From: Brevundimonas sp. SORGH_AS_0993
GTDB lineage: Bacteria > Pseudomonadota > Alphaproteobacteria > Caulobacterales > Caulobacteraceae
Length of the DNA stretch: 64,000 nt
Assembly (NCBI RefSeq): GCF_030818545.1
Contig: NZ_JAUTAH010000001.1
Coordinates: 749,001-813,000, forward strand
Reading direction: 5' to 3'
A program made the position numbers and the translations under genes. This document shows positions 20,093 through 29,911 of this stretch, in pieces. The notes beneath the pieces are model-generated. The model was not told the origin of the DNA and did not search any database. It worked only from the letters and a program-made list of their open reading frames with translations. Every line of letters begins with the position of its first letter. Positions within the stretch are counted from its first letter, which is position 1.

Positions 20093-22150
20093 ATGTTAGC
20101 GACCAGTTTGGCTGCGGCCCTCGCCATCCTTGCGCCCAATCCGCAGGACGGGGTTCCCGGCCAACCTGTTCCCTACGCCTCGGTCGCCTCAGTTCCCGGT
20201 TATGGCGCGACGCCTCAGCCGCGCGTGCTGAACGATCAGGACACGGCGCTGTTTCGCCAGGGCCTGGCGGCTGCGCGCGCGCGCGATGTCGGCGCCGCCC
20301 GGTCGGCCATGGCCCAGATCGGCGATCCGGCCGCCCGCAAGCTGGTGGAATGGGCCCTGATCGACACCTCGGGCGAGCAACTGTCCTATGCCGACCTGGC
20401 CCGCGCCCACCGCGACCTAGCCGGATGGCCCCGCGCCGAATCGCGTCGGGCCGCGACCGAGAGGGCGCTGGATCGTTCGGGCGCCGGGCCGGACGCGGCG
20501 CTGGCCCTGTTCGCCGACGGCCCGCCGAGCATGATCGACGGGGCGATCGCCTACGCTTCCGCGCTGGAACAGCGGGGACGGCGCGACGAGGCCCGCGCCC
20601 TGATCCGCGACTGGTGGCGCACCCGATCATTCGACGAGGCGCCGCAGTCGCGCATCCTTTCGCGCTGGAGCGGCTGGCTGAGCCCGGCCGATCACGAGAC
20701 CCGGCTGAACCTGCTGCTGCTGGGCCAGCACGGCCCGGCGACCCGCGCCATGATCAATCTGGTCTCGCCCGAGCGCGCGGCCGTCGCCAATGCGGTGATG
20801 GCGCTGCGAACAGCCTACAGCCCCGATGCGGTGGTGGCCGGCCTGACGCCGGCCCAGGCCAACGACCCGGCCGTGGTGCTGGAACGGGTCCGCATCCTGC
20901 GCTCGCAGAACCGGCAGTCCGAGGCCTTCCCCCTGTTGGCCGCCCTGCCCTCTGCGCCGGGACACGCCACAGGCGACAACACCCTGTGGAGCGAGCGCCG
21001 CAACTATTTCCTGGACGCCCTGCAGCAAGGGAACTGGCGCGCGGCCTATGACGCCATGAACGGCCACGGCTTCGCCTCGGGCGACCGGATGGTGGACGCC
21101 GAATTCTTCGCCGGCTGGCTGGCCTTGACCAAGCTGAACCAGCCCGAGGTCGCGGCCCGGCATTTCGAGGCGCTGCGGACCGCCTCCTCCACCCCGATCA
21201 CCCAGGGTCGGGCCTTCTACTGGCTGGGCCGGGCGGCCGAGGCGCGGGGCGAGCGCGAGGCGGCGCAGACCTATTACCGCAACGGCGCGCGCCACTGGCA
21301 GACCTTCTACGGACAGTTATCGGCCGAAAAGGCGGGCGTGACGACCCTGCAGCTGCCGGGCGAACCGGCCCCGACGCCGCAGGATGTCGCACGGTTCGAG
21401 GCCAACGAACTGGTCCGCGCCACCCGCATCCTGGGCGAAACCGGCGAAATGACTCTGCTGCGCGTCTTCGCCTATCAGCTGGACAACGACCTGCCGGGGA
21501 TCGAGGAACTGGCCCTGCTGATGGACCTGTCGCGCGGCTATGGCGAGGGTTTCACCGCCATGATGGTCGGCCGCGCCGCCAGCCAGCGCGGCTTCGTCAT
21601 GCCCGAGCGGATGTATCCGGTCCGCATCCCGCCCCAGGTCGCCGGCGCCGCGCCTCTGGAGTTCACCCAGGCCATTACGCGCCAGGAGTCCAGCTTCGAC
21701 CCCCGCGCCCGCTCCGGCGCCGACGCGCGCGGCATGATGCAGTTCCTGCCATCCACCGCCTCGGGCGTGGCGCGTCGGCTGGGCATGAGCTTCTCGGCCG
21801 AACAACTGTGGGACCCCGATTACAACATGACCCTGGGCAGCTATCATCTGGGCGAGCTGATAGCGGCCAACAACGGCTCCATGCTGCTGGCGACGGTGGG
21901 CTACAATGCCGGTCCGGCGCGGCCCAGCCAGTGGATCGCGCGGTGCGGCGACCCGCGCGGCGACGCCAACGCCGCCCTCGACTTCGTCGAATGCGCGCCC
22001 TTCACCGAGACGCGCAACTATATGATGCGGGTGATGGAGAATATGGCGGTGTACAAGGCGCGGCTGAACGACGGTTCGGCGCCCCTCACCCCTTCGGCCG
22101 ACATCGCGCGCGGCACGGCGACGGGCGCGCGGCCCTACGCGGCCTACTGA
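20093..22150 (+). CDS. Soluble lytic murein transglycosylase
   Basis: Periplasmic enzyme that cleaves the MurNAc-GlcNAc bond of peptidoglycan, forming 1,6-anhydro ends. The 685-aa protein has a signal peptide ([15 protein letters not shown]), a long superhelical alpha-rich U domain, and a C-terminal SLT goose-type lysozyme domain. The catalytic glutamate is in [20 protein letters not shown], followed by MMQFLPSTA and the [12 protein letters not shown] motif. The ATG at 20093 is chosen for its signal peptide and AGGA six bases upstream; an ATG at 20075 is also in frame. The stop overlaps that of the convergent ABC ATPase by 7 bp. Confidence 0.92.
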   Translation: MLATSLAAALAILAPNPQDGVPGQPVPYASVASVPGYGATPQPRVLNDQDTALFRQGLAAARARDVGAARSAMAQIGDPAARKLVEWALIDTSGEQLSYADLARAHRDLAGWPRAESRRAATERALDRSGAGPDAALALFADGPPSMIDGAIAYASALEQRGRRDEARALIRDWWRTRSFDEAPQSRILSRWSGWLSPADHETRLNLLLLGQHGPATRAMINLVSPERAAVANAVMALRTAYSPDAVVAGLTPAQANDPAVVLERVRILRSQNRQSEAFPLLAALPSAPGHATGDNTLWSERRNYFLDALQQGNWRAAYDAMNGHGFASGDRMVDAEFFAGWLALTKLNQPEVAARHFEALRTASSTPITQGRAFYWLGRAAEARGEREAAQTYYRNGARHWQTFYGQLSAEKAGVTTLQLPGEPAPTPQDVARFEANELVRATRILGETGEMTLLRVFAYQLDNDLPGIEELALLMDLSRGYGEGFTAMMVGRAASQRGFVMPERMYPVRIPPQVAGAAPLEFTQAITRQESSFDPRARSGADARGMMQFLPSTASGVARRLGMSFSAEQLWDPDYNMTLGSYHLGELIAANNGSMLLATVGYNAGPARPSQWIARCGDPRGDANAALDFVECAPFTETRNYMMRVMENMAVYKARLNDGSAPLTPSADIARGTATGARPYAAY

Positions 22151-22899
22151 GCGCGGCGGGCCGCCAACAACGGCCCGTCCCGTCCCTCGACCCACACCCC
22201 GTCCAGGCCGAAGACCTGTCGCAGCACCGCGGGCGACAGGGCCTGCATCGGCGGGGCGTCCGCGATCACCCGTCCCCGATCCATCACCACGACCCGGTCG
22301 GCGGCGGCGGCGGCCAGGGCGAGGTCGTGCAGGCTGACCAGAACGCCCGCCCCGGCGTCGGCCCGGGCCCGCAGCCGTTCCAGCACCAGTCGCTGCGCAT
22401 CTGCATCCAGGCCCGCGATCGGTTCGTCCGCCAGCAACAACGACGCATCGGCCGTCAGCGCCCGCGCCAGCAGCACCCGCGCCCGCTCGCCCCCCGACAT
22501 GTCGGCCACGCCGCGATCCGCCAGACGGCCGACCCCGACCTCGTCCAGCGCCGCCCGCGCCCGAACCAGAGCCGCCGCTCCTGACAGGAATGGCGCGCCC
22601 AGGGCCGCCACCTCCACCGCCGGCAGGTTCCAGGCGATGCGGCGTTCCTGAGGCAGATAGGCCAGACGTGCAGCCCGATCCCGATACGCCAACCGATCCA
22701 GCCGATCTTGGCCCAGGCGCACCTCGCCGGCGTGAACGGCCAGAAGACCGGCCGCCGCACGGATGGCGCTGCTCTTGCCCGCCCCGTTCGGCCCGCACAG
22801 GGCCACGACCTGGCCTGGCGCGACCGACAGATCGACGGCCTGCAGCACAGGCTTGGCGGCCAGCCGGGCATGGACGCCCTTCATCGACAGCAGGCTCAC
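22144..22899 (-). CDS. ABC transporter ATP-binding protein (iron-complex/cobalamin importer)
   Basis: A 251-aa ATPase of the FecE/BtuD/HmuV family. Walker A is GPNGAGKSS, the ABC signature is MSGGERARVLLARAL, Walker B ends LLLADEPIAGLD, and the switch histidine is in SLHDLAL. The GTG start at 22899 overlaps the permease stop (GTGA). It is the last gene of a four-gene overlapping unit. Whether the cargo is a ferric siderophore, heme or cobalamin cannot be decided, as no receptor gene is nearby. Confidence 0.9.
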   Translation of the reverse strand: MSLLSMKGVHARLAAKPVLQAVDLSVAPGQVVALCGPNGAGKSSAIRAAAGLLAVHAGEVRLGQDRLDRLAYRDRAARLAYLPQERRIAWNLPAVEVAALGAPFLSGAAALVRARAALDEVGVGRLADRGVADMSGGERARVLLARALTADASLLLADEPIAGLDADAQRLVLERLRARADAGAGVLVSLHDLALAAAAADRVVVMDRGRVIADAPPMQALSPAVLRQVFGLDGVWVEGRDGPLLAARRAQ

Positions 22900-23885
22900 A
22901 GCCGCCACTCCCGCGCCGCGCGCCAGGCGATCAGGGCGAACAGGGGCGCGCCGATCAGGGCGGTGAAGACGCCCAGCTTCAGCTCCTGATCCGTGGGCGT
23001 GACCCGCGCCAGAAGGTCGGCCGTGACCAGCATCAGTCCGCCGGCCAGGGCCGAGGGCCCCAGGATGCGTCCCGGATCGCCCCGCACGGCAGCCCGCACC
23101 AGATGCGGCGCGGCCAGGCCGACGAAACCGATCACGCCCGCGACCGCCACCGCCGCCCCGGTCGCCACCGCCGCCGCGATCAGGGCCAAGGCGCGCAGTC
23201 GGCCCATCGACAGGCCCGAGGTCGCGGCGCTCTCTTCGCCCAGGGTCAGCATCCGCAGGCCCTGGGCCGACAGGGCGGCGAAGACGGCGGCGATCCCGAC
23301 CGCCGGCGCTACCCAGGCCACGTCGATCCAGCTGCGGTTCTGGACCGACCCCAGCAGCCAGGCCATGACCTCGGCCTGGGCGATGGGCGAAGGCGACAGG
23401 TTGAAGATCAGGGCGGTCGCCGCCCCCGCGAAACTGGACAGGGCCACCCCGAACAGGATCAACGCCTCGGGCGCGCGCACCAGGCTGGAGGCGACGATCA
23501 GCAGGGCGCCCGCCAGCCCTGCGCCGATCAGGGCCGAAACCTCGACCACGCCCGGCGTCCCCGCCCCGCCCAGGACGATGGCCAGGGCCGCGCCCAAGGC
23601 CGCCGTGGCCGACACGCCCAGGACGCCCGGATCGGCCAAGGGGTTGCGCAACAGCCCCTGCATCACCGCCCCGGCCAGTCCTAGCGCCGCCCCCACCCCC
23701 AGGGCGCAGATGGCGCGCGGCGCGCGCACCTGCCACAGCACCTCGGCCGGACCGGACGTCGGGTCGTCAAAGGCGGCCGCGTACTGGCCGGGATCGAAGG
23801 CCGTTTCGCCGATCAGCACCGCCGCCGTCAGAGCGGCGACGATGGCGAGGCTCAGGACCAACCACAGCCGAAGCGTGGGACTCAT
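22896..23885 (-). CDS. FecCD/BtuC-type ABC transporter permease
   Basis: A 329-aa inner-membrane permease with about ten hydrophobic segments. Family landmarks are GLAGAVMQGLLRNPLADPGVLGVSATAALGAAL cut by conserved glycines, the cytoplasmic coupling segment GLSMGRLRALAL, and VIGFVGLAAPHLVRAAVRGD near the C-terminus. The ATG overlaps the stop of the binding-protein gene (ATGA). Confidence 0.92.
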   Translation of the reverse strand: MSPTLRLWLVLSLAIVAALTAAVLIGETAFDPGQYAAAFDDPTSGPAEVLWQVRAPRAICALGVGAALGLAGAVMQGLLRNPLADPGVLGVSATAALGAALAIVLGGAGTPGVVEVSALIGAGLAGALLIVASSLVRAPEALILFGVALSSFAGAATALIFNLSPSPIAQAEVMAWLLGSVQNRSWIDVAWVAPAVGIAAVFAALSAQGLRMLTLGEESAATSGLSMGRLRALALIAAAVATGAAVAVAGVIGFVGLAAPHLVRAAVRGDPGRILGPSALAGGLMLVTADLLARVTPTDQELKLGVFTALIGAPLFALIAWRAAREWRL

Positions 23886-24691
23886 GACCCGCTGTCCTTT
23901 CGGCCACCGGCGATCATCGCGACCCCATCGGCGGCGAACCAGGCCGGGCAGGTCAGGACGGCCGCCGGCAGGCGGGCCGCGGTGCGTCCCTGGGCGACGC
24001 GGCGCACGACCGGATGACGCCCCGGCCCGCGCCAGTCCGCCCGGACCTGATCGAAGAAACCCAAGACAAAACGCATCGGCGAACCAAGGGCGATCCGCTC
24101 CACGCTGACGGCGCCGAATCCGGGGGGCGTGGTCTGGTTGCGGAAACCCGCCGCCCTCAGCATGGCGTCGACCAACGTTCCTGGCCCGGCCGTGAACCCG
24201 CCCGCCGTCAGATAGACCGCCTGGGGCGCGGGACGCGAAGGCGGCTTCACCTTATCCAGACGCGCATCCATTTGCGCGATCAGACGCCGGCCGCGTTCGA
24301 CCTGGCCCAGACCTTGCGCCACGGTCCGGATGTTGGCGCGCACCCCGTACAGATCGACGGCGTCTTCTATGGTCACGACCCGCGCGCCGCGCTGCTTCAG
24401 CGCCTCCAGCAGGCGCGGATCGCCGCCCCAATAGCGCACCACGACCTGGGGTCGCACACCGACCGCCGCCTCCAGCGTCGGACGCACACGCCGCCGGCCC
24501 GCCGCCTCATGCCGCATCCAGGAGTCGGGATCGTCCGCGCGCGGCGACAGGGCCAGGTCCGCATCGGGCGCCAGGGCCAGCACATATTGATCGGCGCACT
24601 GATCCAGGGCCATCACCCGCAGCGGCACGGCCTGCGCCGCCTCTCCCGCCAGAACGGCGGCGGCCAAACCAAGGGCGGCCGAACGAATCAC
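23882..24691 (-). CDS. Periplasmic substrate-binding protein of the FecCD-type importer
   Basis: A 269-aa helical-backbone binding protein of the TroA/BtuF type. The GTG start gives a signal peptide (VIRSAALGLAAAVLAGEAAQA), then PLRVMALDQCADQYVLALAP, matching the 'LNxCxDQ' group rather than classic BtuF. The middle has VRPQVVVRYWGGDPRLLEALKQRG, and the C-terminal lobe carries VYLTAGGFTAGPGTLVDAML. The start overlaps the TetR stop (GTGA), so it is translationally coupled to the regulator. Confidence 0.87.
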   Translation of the reverse strand: MIRSAALGLAAAVLAGEAAQAVPLRVMALDQCADQYVLALAPDADLALSPRADDPDSWMRHEAAGRRRVRPTLEAAVGVRPQVVVRYWGGDPRLLEALKQRGARVVTIEDAVDLYGVRANIRTVAQGLGQVERGRRLIAQMDARLDKVKPPSRPAPQAVYLTAGGFTAGPGTLVDAMLRAAGFRNQTTPPGFGAVSVERIALGSPMRFVLGFFDQVRADWRGPGRHPVVRRVAQGRTAARLPAAVLTCPAWFAADGVAMIAGGRKDSGS

Positions 24692-25317
24692 GAGGTCCGC
24701 AGCCCTCGAAACAGCGCGTCCAGCGAGGCGTCGACCAGAGCCCGGCGGGCGGCCCATGGAAAATAGGGTTTGGTGATCATCAGCGAGACCAGGCCATGGG
24801 CGTTGGCCCAGATCAGCTGGGCGACGGTCGCCGGATCGCCCTGCATCCGCCCGCTCTCCACCGCTTCGGCCACCGTCGCCTGCAGACCGACGAACAGATC
24901 CTGGCCCAGTTCCTGCGCCATGCCTTGGGCGCCCTCGCGCGCCTCGGTCGGCCGGGTCAGATAGATCAGCCGATAGGCGTTCGGATTGTCGAAGCCGAAG
25001 GCGATATAGGCCTCCACCAGGCGCCGGGCGCGCTGATCCGGCGGCATGTCCAGGGTCGCCAACCGTTCGGTCGCCTCGATCAAGCGGGCGAAGGCGTCGC
25101 GGCAGATTTCCTGCAGGATTTCTCCCTTGTCGGCGAAATGCATGTAGAGGGCCGTGGACGACAGGCCCACCTCGTCCGCGATCTTGCGGATGGTGGCGCC
25201 CTCGTAGCCGCGCTCCACGAAGATGCGTTCGGCGGCGGACAGGATTTCCCCGCGCCGAGAATGGCCTTCGCCCTTGGCCTTGCGACTTGAACGCGACGAT
25301 GAGGGGACGGCGGACAA
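24688..25317 (-). CDS. TetR/AcrR family transcriptional regulator
   Basis: A 209-aa regulator with an N-terminal helix-turn-helix (ILSAAERIFVERGYEGATIRK, then ADEVGLSSTALYMHFADKGE) and a ligand-binding C-terminal domain. A TTG at 25317 with GGAG eight bases upstream fits best; upstream in-frame starts would add an arginine-rich extension that overlaps the divergent glycosyltransferase. It is the first gene of the ABC importer unit, so it probably controls that importer and itself. Its inducer is unknown. Confidence 0.85.
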   Translation of the reverse strand: MSAVPSSSRSSRKAKGEGHSRRGEILSAAERIFVERGYEGATIRKIADEVGLSSTALYMHFADKGEILQEICRDAFARLIEATERLATLDMPPDQRARRLVEAYIAFGFDNPNAYRLIYLTRPTEAREGAQGMAQELGQDLFVGLQATVAEAVESGRMQGDPATVAQLIWANAHGLVSLMITKPYFPWAARRALVDASLDALFRGLRTS

Positions 25318-25377
25318 CAGCGCGACTCCGGATTGATCCGCCCTGATAGCGGCTCTGGCGGCCGGACGCCAACCGTC

Positions 25378-25406
25378 TTGCCGAACGCGGTTGGTGCAAA
25401 TAATAA
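25378..25406 (+). promoter_or_regulatory. Sigma-70-like promoter of the glycosyltransferase gene
   Basis: TTGCCG (25378-25383), a 17-bp spacer and TAATAA (25401-25406) form a plausible -35/-10 pair, ending 30 bp before the glycosyltransferase ATG. It is the most AT-rich stretch of the 120-bp divergent region, where TetR would also be expected to bind. Confidence 0.45.
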
Positions 25407-25436
25407 TCCACGGTTGTGGGCAACGCGGGGGCGGAC

Positions 25437-26840
25437 ATGACCAAGGCGGCGAAGATCGAGCGACCGCGCGGCGCCGCGCGGCGCTCTCCGACCCTGGGCC
25501 AGATCCTGAGCTGGAGTCTGGTTCTGGCGGCGCCGGCCGCCGGCTTCGCCCTGTCTCCGTCGCGCACCGTGGCCGGTCTGATTTTGGCCTTGCAGAGCGC
25601 CTTCGCGATCTCCGCCTTGTGGCGCGCGACGGTCGCCGTCGCCAGTCTGAAGCGCGTCGCAACAACCCCTCCGCCAACGGAATGGCCCCGCTATACGGTG
25701 CTGGCGGCCCTGCATGACGAGGCGGCCGTCACGCCGCAGTTGATCGCCAGCCTGGCCCGGCTGGACTATGCGGCGCATCGGCTGGAAGGGTTTCTGGTTC
25801 TGGAGGCGCACGACCACGCCACCCTCGCCGCCGCCGAGGCGACGCCCAAGCCGGACTGGCTGAAAGTAGTCGTCGCGCCGCCGGGCCATCCCTTGACCAA
25901 GCCCCGCGCCCTGAACCACGCCCTGACGCGGGCGACCGGCGATCTGGTCACGATCTACGACGCCGAGGATCGGCCCGATCCGGATCAGCTGAGGGCCGCG
26001 GCGGCGCGGTTCGCCGCCGAACCCCGCCTGGGCTGTCTGCAGGCGCCCTTGCGAATTCGTCCGCGCAGAGGCGGCGGCTCCGGCTTTCTGGATCGGCAGT
26101 TCGCCTTCGAATACGCCGCCCTGTTCGAGGTGATGCTTCCCGGCATGGCGCGGTTGGGCCTGCCCTTCCCCCTGGGCGGCACCAGCAATCATGTACGGAT
26201 GGAGGCATTGCGCGCCGTCGGCGGATGGGACGCCTACAATGTGACCGAGGACGCCGACCTGGGCTTTCGGCTGTGGTCCAGAGGCTGGACCCTGGGCCTC
26301 GTCGCCCCGCCGACGCAAGAGACGCCGCCGGGCGGCATCGACCGCTGGCTTCCGCAACGGACCCGCTGGATCAAGGGCTATATGCAGACCTGGGGCGTCC
26401 ACACGCGCCGCCCGGCCGACCTGAGGGGACGAGGTCTGCTGGCCCTGGCGATGACCCTGGGCGCCGCGATCATTTCGGCCGCCGCCCATGCGCCGACCCT
26501 GGCCTGGCTGGCTTCGGCCGTGCTGATCGGGCTCAGCGCAGGCGTGCGGCCCGAGGCGCCGGTCGGCGCCATCGCCGTGCTGATGATCGGGGTCGTCGCC
26601 TCCTGGACGACCTGCGCCATCGGCGCGCGTCGCGCGGGGCTGAACTACCGCCTGACCGACATGCTGGCCGCGCCAGCCTATTGGGCCCTGCTCAGCCTAG
26701 CCTTTGTTCACGCCCTGTGGCGGTTGGTGATGGAGCCGCACGTCTGGGACAAGACGCCCCATGATCGAGACGAGGACATGCCCGATCGAATTGCGCCCCC
26801 GGTCCTGATGAAGGCCAAGTCTGGACGCGAGGCCGCCTGA
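25437..26840 (+). CDS. Membrane glycosyltransferase family 2 protein
   Basis: A 467-aa GT2 enzyme of the processive, cellulose-synthase-like type, with N-terminal membrane helices (about residues 20-60) and C-terminal ones (about 330-440). Active-site motifs are ALHDEAAV, the metal site YDAEDRPDPDQL, TEDADLGFRL (acceptor/base) and QRTRWIKGYMQTW (QxxRW). The sugar and polymer are unknown. The ATG at 25437 follows a G-rich ribosome site; an in-frame GTG at 25416 is less likely. Confidence 0.88.
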   Translation: MTKAAKIERPRGAARRSPTLGQILSWSLVLAAPAAGFALSPSRTVAGLILALQSAFAISALWRATVAVASLKRVATTPPPTEWPRYTVLAALHDEAAVTPQLIASLARLDYAAHRLEGFLVLEAHDHATLAAAEATPKPDWLKVVVAPPGHPLTKPRALNHALTRATGDLVTIYDAEDRPDPDQLRAAAARFAAEPRLGCLQAPLRIRPRRGGGSGFLDRQFAFEYAALFEVMLPGMARLGLPFPLGGTSNHVRMEALRAVGGWDAYNVTEDADLGFRLWSRGWTLGLVAPPTQETPPGGIDRWLPQRTRWIKGYMQTWGVHTRRPADLRGRGLLALAMTLGAAIISAAAHAPTLAWLASAVLIGLSAGVRPEAPVGAIAVLMIGVVASWTTCAIGARRAGLNYRLTDMLAAPAYWALLSLAFVHALWRLVMEPHVWDKTPHDRDEDMPDRIAPPVLMKAKSGREAA

Positions 26841-26858
26841 GCGCCTATCAGCGGGCCA

Positions 26859-27770
26859 ATGTCGCCTGTCCTCTCTCCCACTCCCGAAACGCTCGTGACC
26901 CGCGGCTGGTCCGACTACGCCCTGCTGGACTCGGGCGATGGCAAGAAGCTGGAACGCTATGGCCGCTATACGGTCGTGCGCCCCGAACCTCAGTGTTTCT
27001 GGTCGCCGCGCGATCCCGCCGCCTTCGAGGTCGCCAACGCCCTGTTCGATCCGCAGCAGGAGGAAGAGGATTCCGGCCGCTGGCGTTTCGACAAACACGG
27101 CCCCATCGACGCCTTTCCCCTGAAATGGCGCGACGTGAAGTTCACCGGACGCTTCACCCCCTTCCGGCACCTGGCCTTCTTTCCCGAGCAGGCGGCCAAC
27201 TGGGATTGGCTGGACGGCCGCATCCGCAAGGCGTCCACCGATACGGGCGCCGCGCCGCGCATCCTGAACCTGTTCGGCTATACCGGCGTGGCCAGCTTGG
27301 CGGCGACGGCGGCGGGCGCGGAAGTGACCCACGTCGACGCCTCCAAGAAATCCGTCGCCTATGCGCGGGAGAACGCCGAACAGTCCGGCCTGAGCGACCG
27401 CCCGATCCGCTGGATCGTCGAGGACGCCCGCAAATATGTGGCGCGCGAGGTGCGACGCGGCTCGAAATATCAGGGGATCATCCTGGATCCGCCGAAATAC
27501 GGGCGCGGCCCGACCGGAGAGGTCTGGCGGCTGTTCGAGGACATGCCCGGCCTCTTGAAGGACTGCGCAGCCCTGCTGGCGGACGACGCCGACTTCCTGC
27601 TGCTGAACGCCTATGCCGCGCGAATTTCCGGCCTGTCGCTGGCGCATCTGATGGCCGATGCGACCAGGAATCGCGGCGGACGCATCGACTGGGGCGAACT
27701 GGCGCTGTCAGAGGACGGGCCGGACGCGCGGGCCATCGGCCTGTCCTTCTTCGCGCGGTGGAGCCAATGA
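26859..27770 (+). CDS. Class I SAM-dependent methyltransferase (RlmI/RlmK-like)
   Basis: A 303-aa protein resembling the catalytic half of 23S rRNA cytosine-C5 methyltransferases (COG1092). The SAM site is ILNLFGYTGVASLAATAAGA, motif II is VTHVDASKKSVAYARENA, and the catalytic motif is ILDPPKYGRGP. No PUA domain is visible at the N-terminus. Its stop overlaps the start of the TrmH-type gene by 4 nt, so two RNA-methyltransferase-type genes are coupled. Target inferred only. Confidence 0.85.
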   Translation: MSPVLSPTPETLVTRGWSDYALLDSGDGKKLERYGRYTVVRPEPQCFWSPRDPAAFEVANALFDPQQEEEDSGRWRFDKHGPIDAFPLKWRDVKFTGRFTPFRHLAFFPEQAANWDWLDGRIRKASTDTGAAPRILNLFGYTGVASLAATAAGAEVTHVDASKKSVAYARENAEQSGLSDRPIRWIVEDARKYVAREVRRGSKYQGIILDPPKYGRGPTGEVWRLFEDMPGLLKDCAALLADDADFLLLNAYAARISGLSLAHLMADATRNRGGRIDWGELALSEDGPDARAIGLSFFARWSQ

Positions 27771-28564
27771 CCGAGCGAGTCATCACCTCCCTGACCAACG
27801 ACACGGTCAAGGCCGTGCGCGCTCTGCATATGCGCAAAGAACGCGAGGCGACCGGAACCTTTCTGGCCGAGGGTCTGAAGTTCATCGGCGAGGCGCTGGA
27901 TCAGGGCCGCGCGCCGCGCCTGCTGCTGGTCGGGCAGGACGCCCGCCCTCACCCGATTCTGGATCGCGCCAAGGCCGAAACGGTCAAGGCGGGCGGCGAG
28001 ATCGTGGTCGTCACCCACCCCATCCTTGAAAAGATCAGCCGCCGGGACAATCCGCAGACGGTGCTGGGCGTATTCGAACAGGCCTATGCCCCGCTGGACA
28101 GACTGAACCCGTCCTCGGCGCCCTGCTGGGTCGCCTTGGAGCAGGTGCGCGATCCCGGCAATCTGGGCACCATCATCCGCACCGCCGACGCGGCCGGCTG
28201 CGGCGGGGTGATCCTGATCGGCGACTGCGTCGATCCCTATTCGGTCGAGGCGGTGCGCGCGACCATGGGCTCGGTCTTCGCCGTCTCTATCACCCGGACC
28301 AGCCCCGAAGCCTTCCTGACCTGGCGCAAGACCTGGCCCGGCAGCGTCGTCGGCACTCGTCTGGACGCCCAGGTCAGCCACCGCTCGGCCGAAATGAAGA
28401 AGCCGGCCCTGATCCTGATGGGCAACGAGCAGGCCGGCTTGACCGACGCCCTGGCCGCCGCCTGCAACGTCAATGTGAAGATCCCGATGCGCGGCCGGGC
28501 CGACAGCCTGAACCTGGCCATCGCCACGGGCGTCATGGTCTATGCCGCGACGGACGACCTCTAG
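27767..28564 (+). CDS. TrmH/SpoU family RNA 2'-O-methyltransferase
   Basis: A 265-aa SPOUT enzyme. A substrate-binding N-terminal domain (TFLAEGLKFIGEAL) precedes the knotted catalytic domain with motif 1 EQVRDPGNLGTIIRTADAAG, motif 2 LILMGNEQAGL and motif 3 IPMRGRADSLNLAIATGVM. It methylates a ribose in rRNA or tRNA; which one is not evident. The ATG overlaps the upstream methyltransferase stop. Confidence 0.92.
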   Translation: MTERVITSLTNDTVKAVRALHMRKEREATGTFLAEGLKFIGEALDQGRAPRLLLVGQDARPHPILDRAKAETVKAGGEIVVVTHPILEKISRRDNPQTVLGVFEQAYAPLDRLNPSSAPCWVALEQVRDPGNLGTIIRTADAAGCGGVILIGDCVDPYSVEAVRATMGSVFAVSITRTSPEAFLTWRKTWPGSVVGTRLDAQVSHRSAEMKKPALILMGNEQAGLTDALAAACNVNVKIPMRGRADSLNLAIATGVMVYAATDDL

Positions 28565-28573
28565 GCTCGCCTT

Positions 28574-29857
28574 TCAGGGCCGCTTTTCCGGGGCGACGCG
28601 GCCCAGGCCCCACAGGGCCAGAATGGTGATCACGGCGGCGACGGCCAGATAGGCGCCGACCGCCGCCGGCCCGAAAGTCCTGGCCAGCTTCATCGCCACG
28701 AAGGGCGCAAGCGACGCGCCCAGGATGCCCGCCACATTGAAGGCCATCGACGCGCCGGTGTAGCGCACCGTGGTCGGGAACGGCCGCGCCATGGCCGTGC
28801 CGATGGGGCCGTAGGTGCAGCCCATCAGGGCGAACCCCAAGGCGAAGAAGATCAACAGGCCGCTCAGACCCAGGGCGAACAGCGGCTGGAACAGGGCGCC
28901 GAACAGGCCGATGCCGACCGTGGACCAGATCATCACCCGAATCTGCCCGAACCTGTCCGCCAGCAGGGCCGTCACCGGGATAAAGGCGGCGAAGAACAGC
29001 ACGCCGATCAGTTGGACAGGCAGAACATCGGCGCGATTCAGCCCCATGCCGGTCGTGGCCCAGCCCAGGGCGAAGACCGTCATCAGATAGAAGAGGGTGA
29101 AGGTCGTGACGCCGCCGAGCGCGCCCAGGACCAGCGCCGCCTTGTGGTGGGCGAACAGGGCGGCGGCCGGCGCCTTTTCCTGTTCGTGGCGGTCGGCGAC
29201 CTTCTGGAACTCGGGCGTCTCGGTGATCTTCAGCCGCACCCAAAGGCCGACGAAGACCAGCAGCGCGCTGGCGATGAAGGGAATGCGCCAGCCCCAGGTC
29301 TCGAAAGCGGCCTCGGGCATGGTCGCCGTCAGCACGATGAAGGAGGTGGTGGACAGGATGAAGCCGATCGGCGCGCCCAGCTGTGGGAACATGCCGAACC
29401 AGGCCTTCTTGCCCTCGGGCGCATTCTCGGTCGCCAGCAGCACGGCCCCGCCCCATTCGCCGCCCAGGCCCAGCCCCTGGCCGAACCGGCACAGGGCCAG
29501 CAGCAGGGGCGCCAACAGGCCCACCTGCTGATGTGTCGGCAACAGACCGATGGCCACGGTCGACAGGCCCATGGTCATCAGGGCCGCGACCAGCGTGGCC
29601 TTGCGTCCCACCCGGTCGCCGAAGTGTCCGAACGCCAGGGCGCCGACGGGCCGGGCGAAGAAGGCGATGGAGAAGGTGGCGAAGGACGACAACAGGGCCG
29701 TGGTCGGATCGCCGCCCGGAAAGAACAGCTTCGGGAACACCAGCACGGCCGCCGTGGCGTAGATGTAGAAGTCGAAGAACTCGATCGTCGTGCCGATCAG
29801 GCTGGCGAACAGCACGCGGCCGGTGGAGTTCTTCGGCAGGACGGCGTCGGACATCAT
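28574..29857 (-). CDS. MFS transporter, metabolite:H+ symporter family
   Basis: A 427-aa twelve-helix transporter of the MHS group (ProP/ShiA/KgtP-like). Landmarks are TTIEFFDFYIYATAAVLVFP in helix 1, the loop 2-3 motif GHFGDRVGRK, RFGQGLGLGGEWGGAVLLA and the central ITETPEFQ. Substrates in this group include organic acids, betaines and shikimate; none can be assigned. Its stop is 9 bp from that of the convergent TrmH-type gene. Confidence 0.9.
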   Translation of the reverse strand: MMSDAVLPKNSTGRVLFASLIGTTIEFFDFYIYATAAVLVFPKLFFPGGDPTTALLSSFATFSIAFFARPVGALAFGHFGDRVGRKATLVAALMTMGLSTVAIGLLPTHQQVGLLAPLLLALCRFGQGLGLGGEWGGAVLLATENAPEGKKAWFGMFPQLGAPIGFILSTTSFIVLTATMPEAAFETWGWRIPFIASALLVFVGLWVRLKITETPEFQKVADRHEQEKAPAAALFAHHKAALVLGALGGVTTFTLFYLMTVFALGWATTGMGLNRADVLPVQLIGVLFFAAFIPVTALLADRFGQIRVMIWSTVGIGLFGALFQPLFALGLSGLLIFFALGFALMGCTYGPIGTAMARPFPTTVRYTGASMAFNVAGILGASLAPFVAMKLARTFGPAAVGAYLAVAAVITILALWGLGRVAPEKRP

Positions 29858-29911
29858 AGGCTCCCAGTTGTCCTCAGCGATGCCCGTTTCCCTGCCGCGC
29901 CGTCAAGGCGA

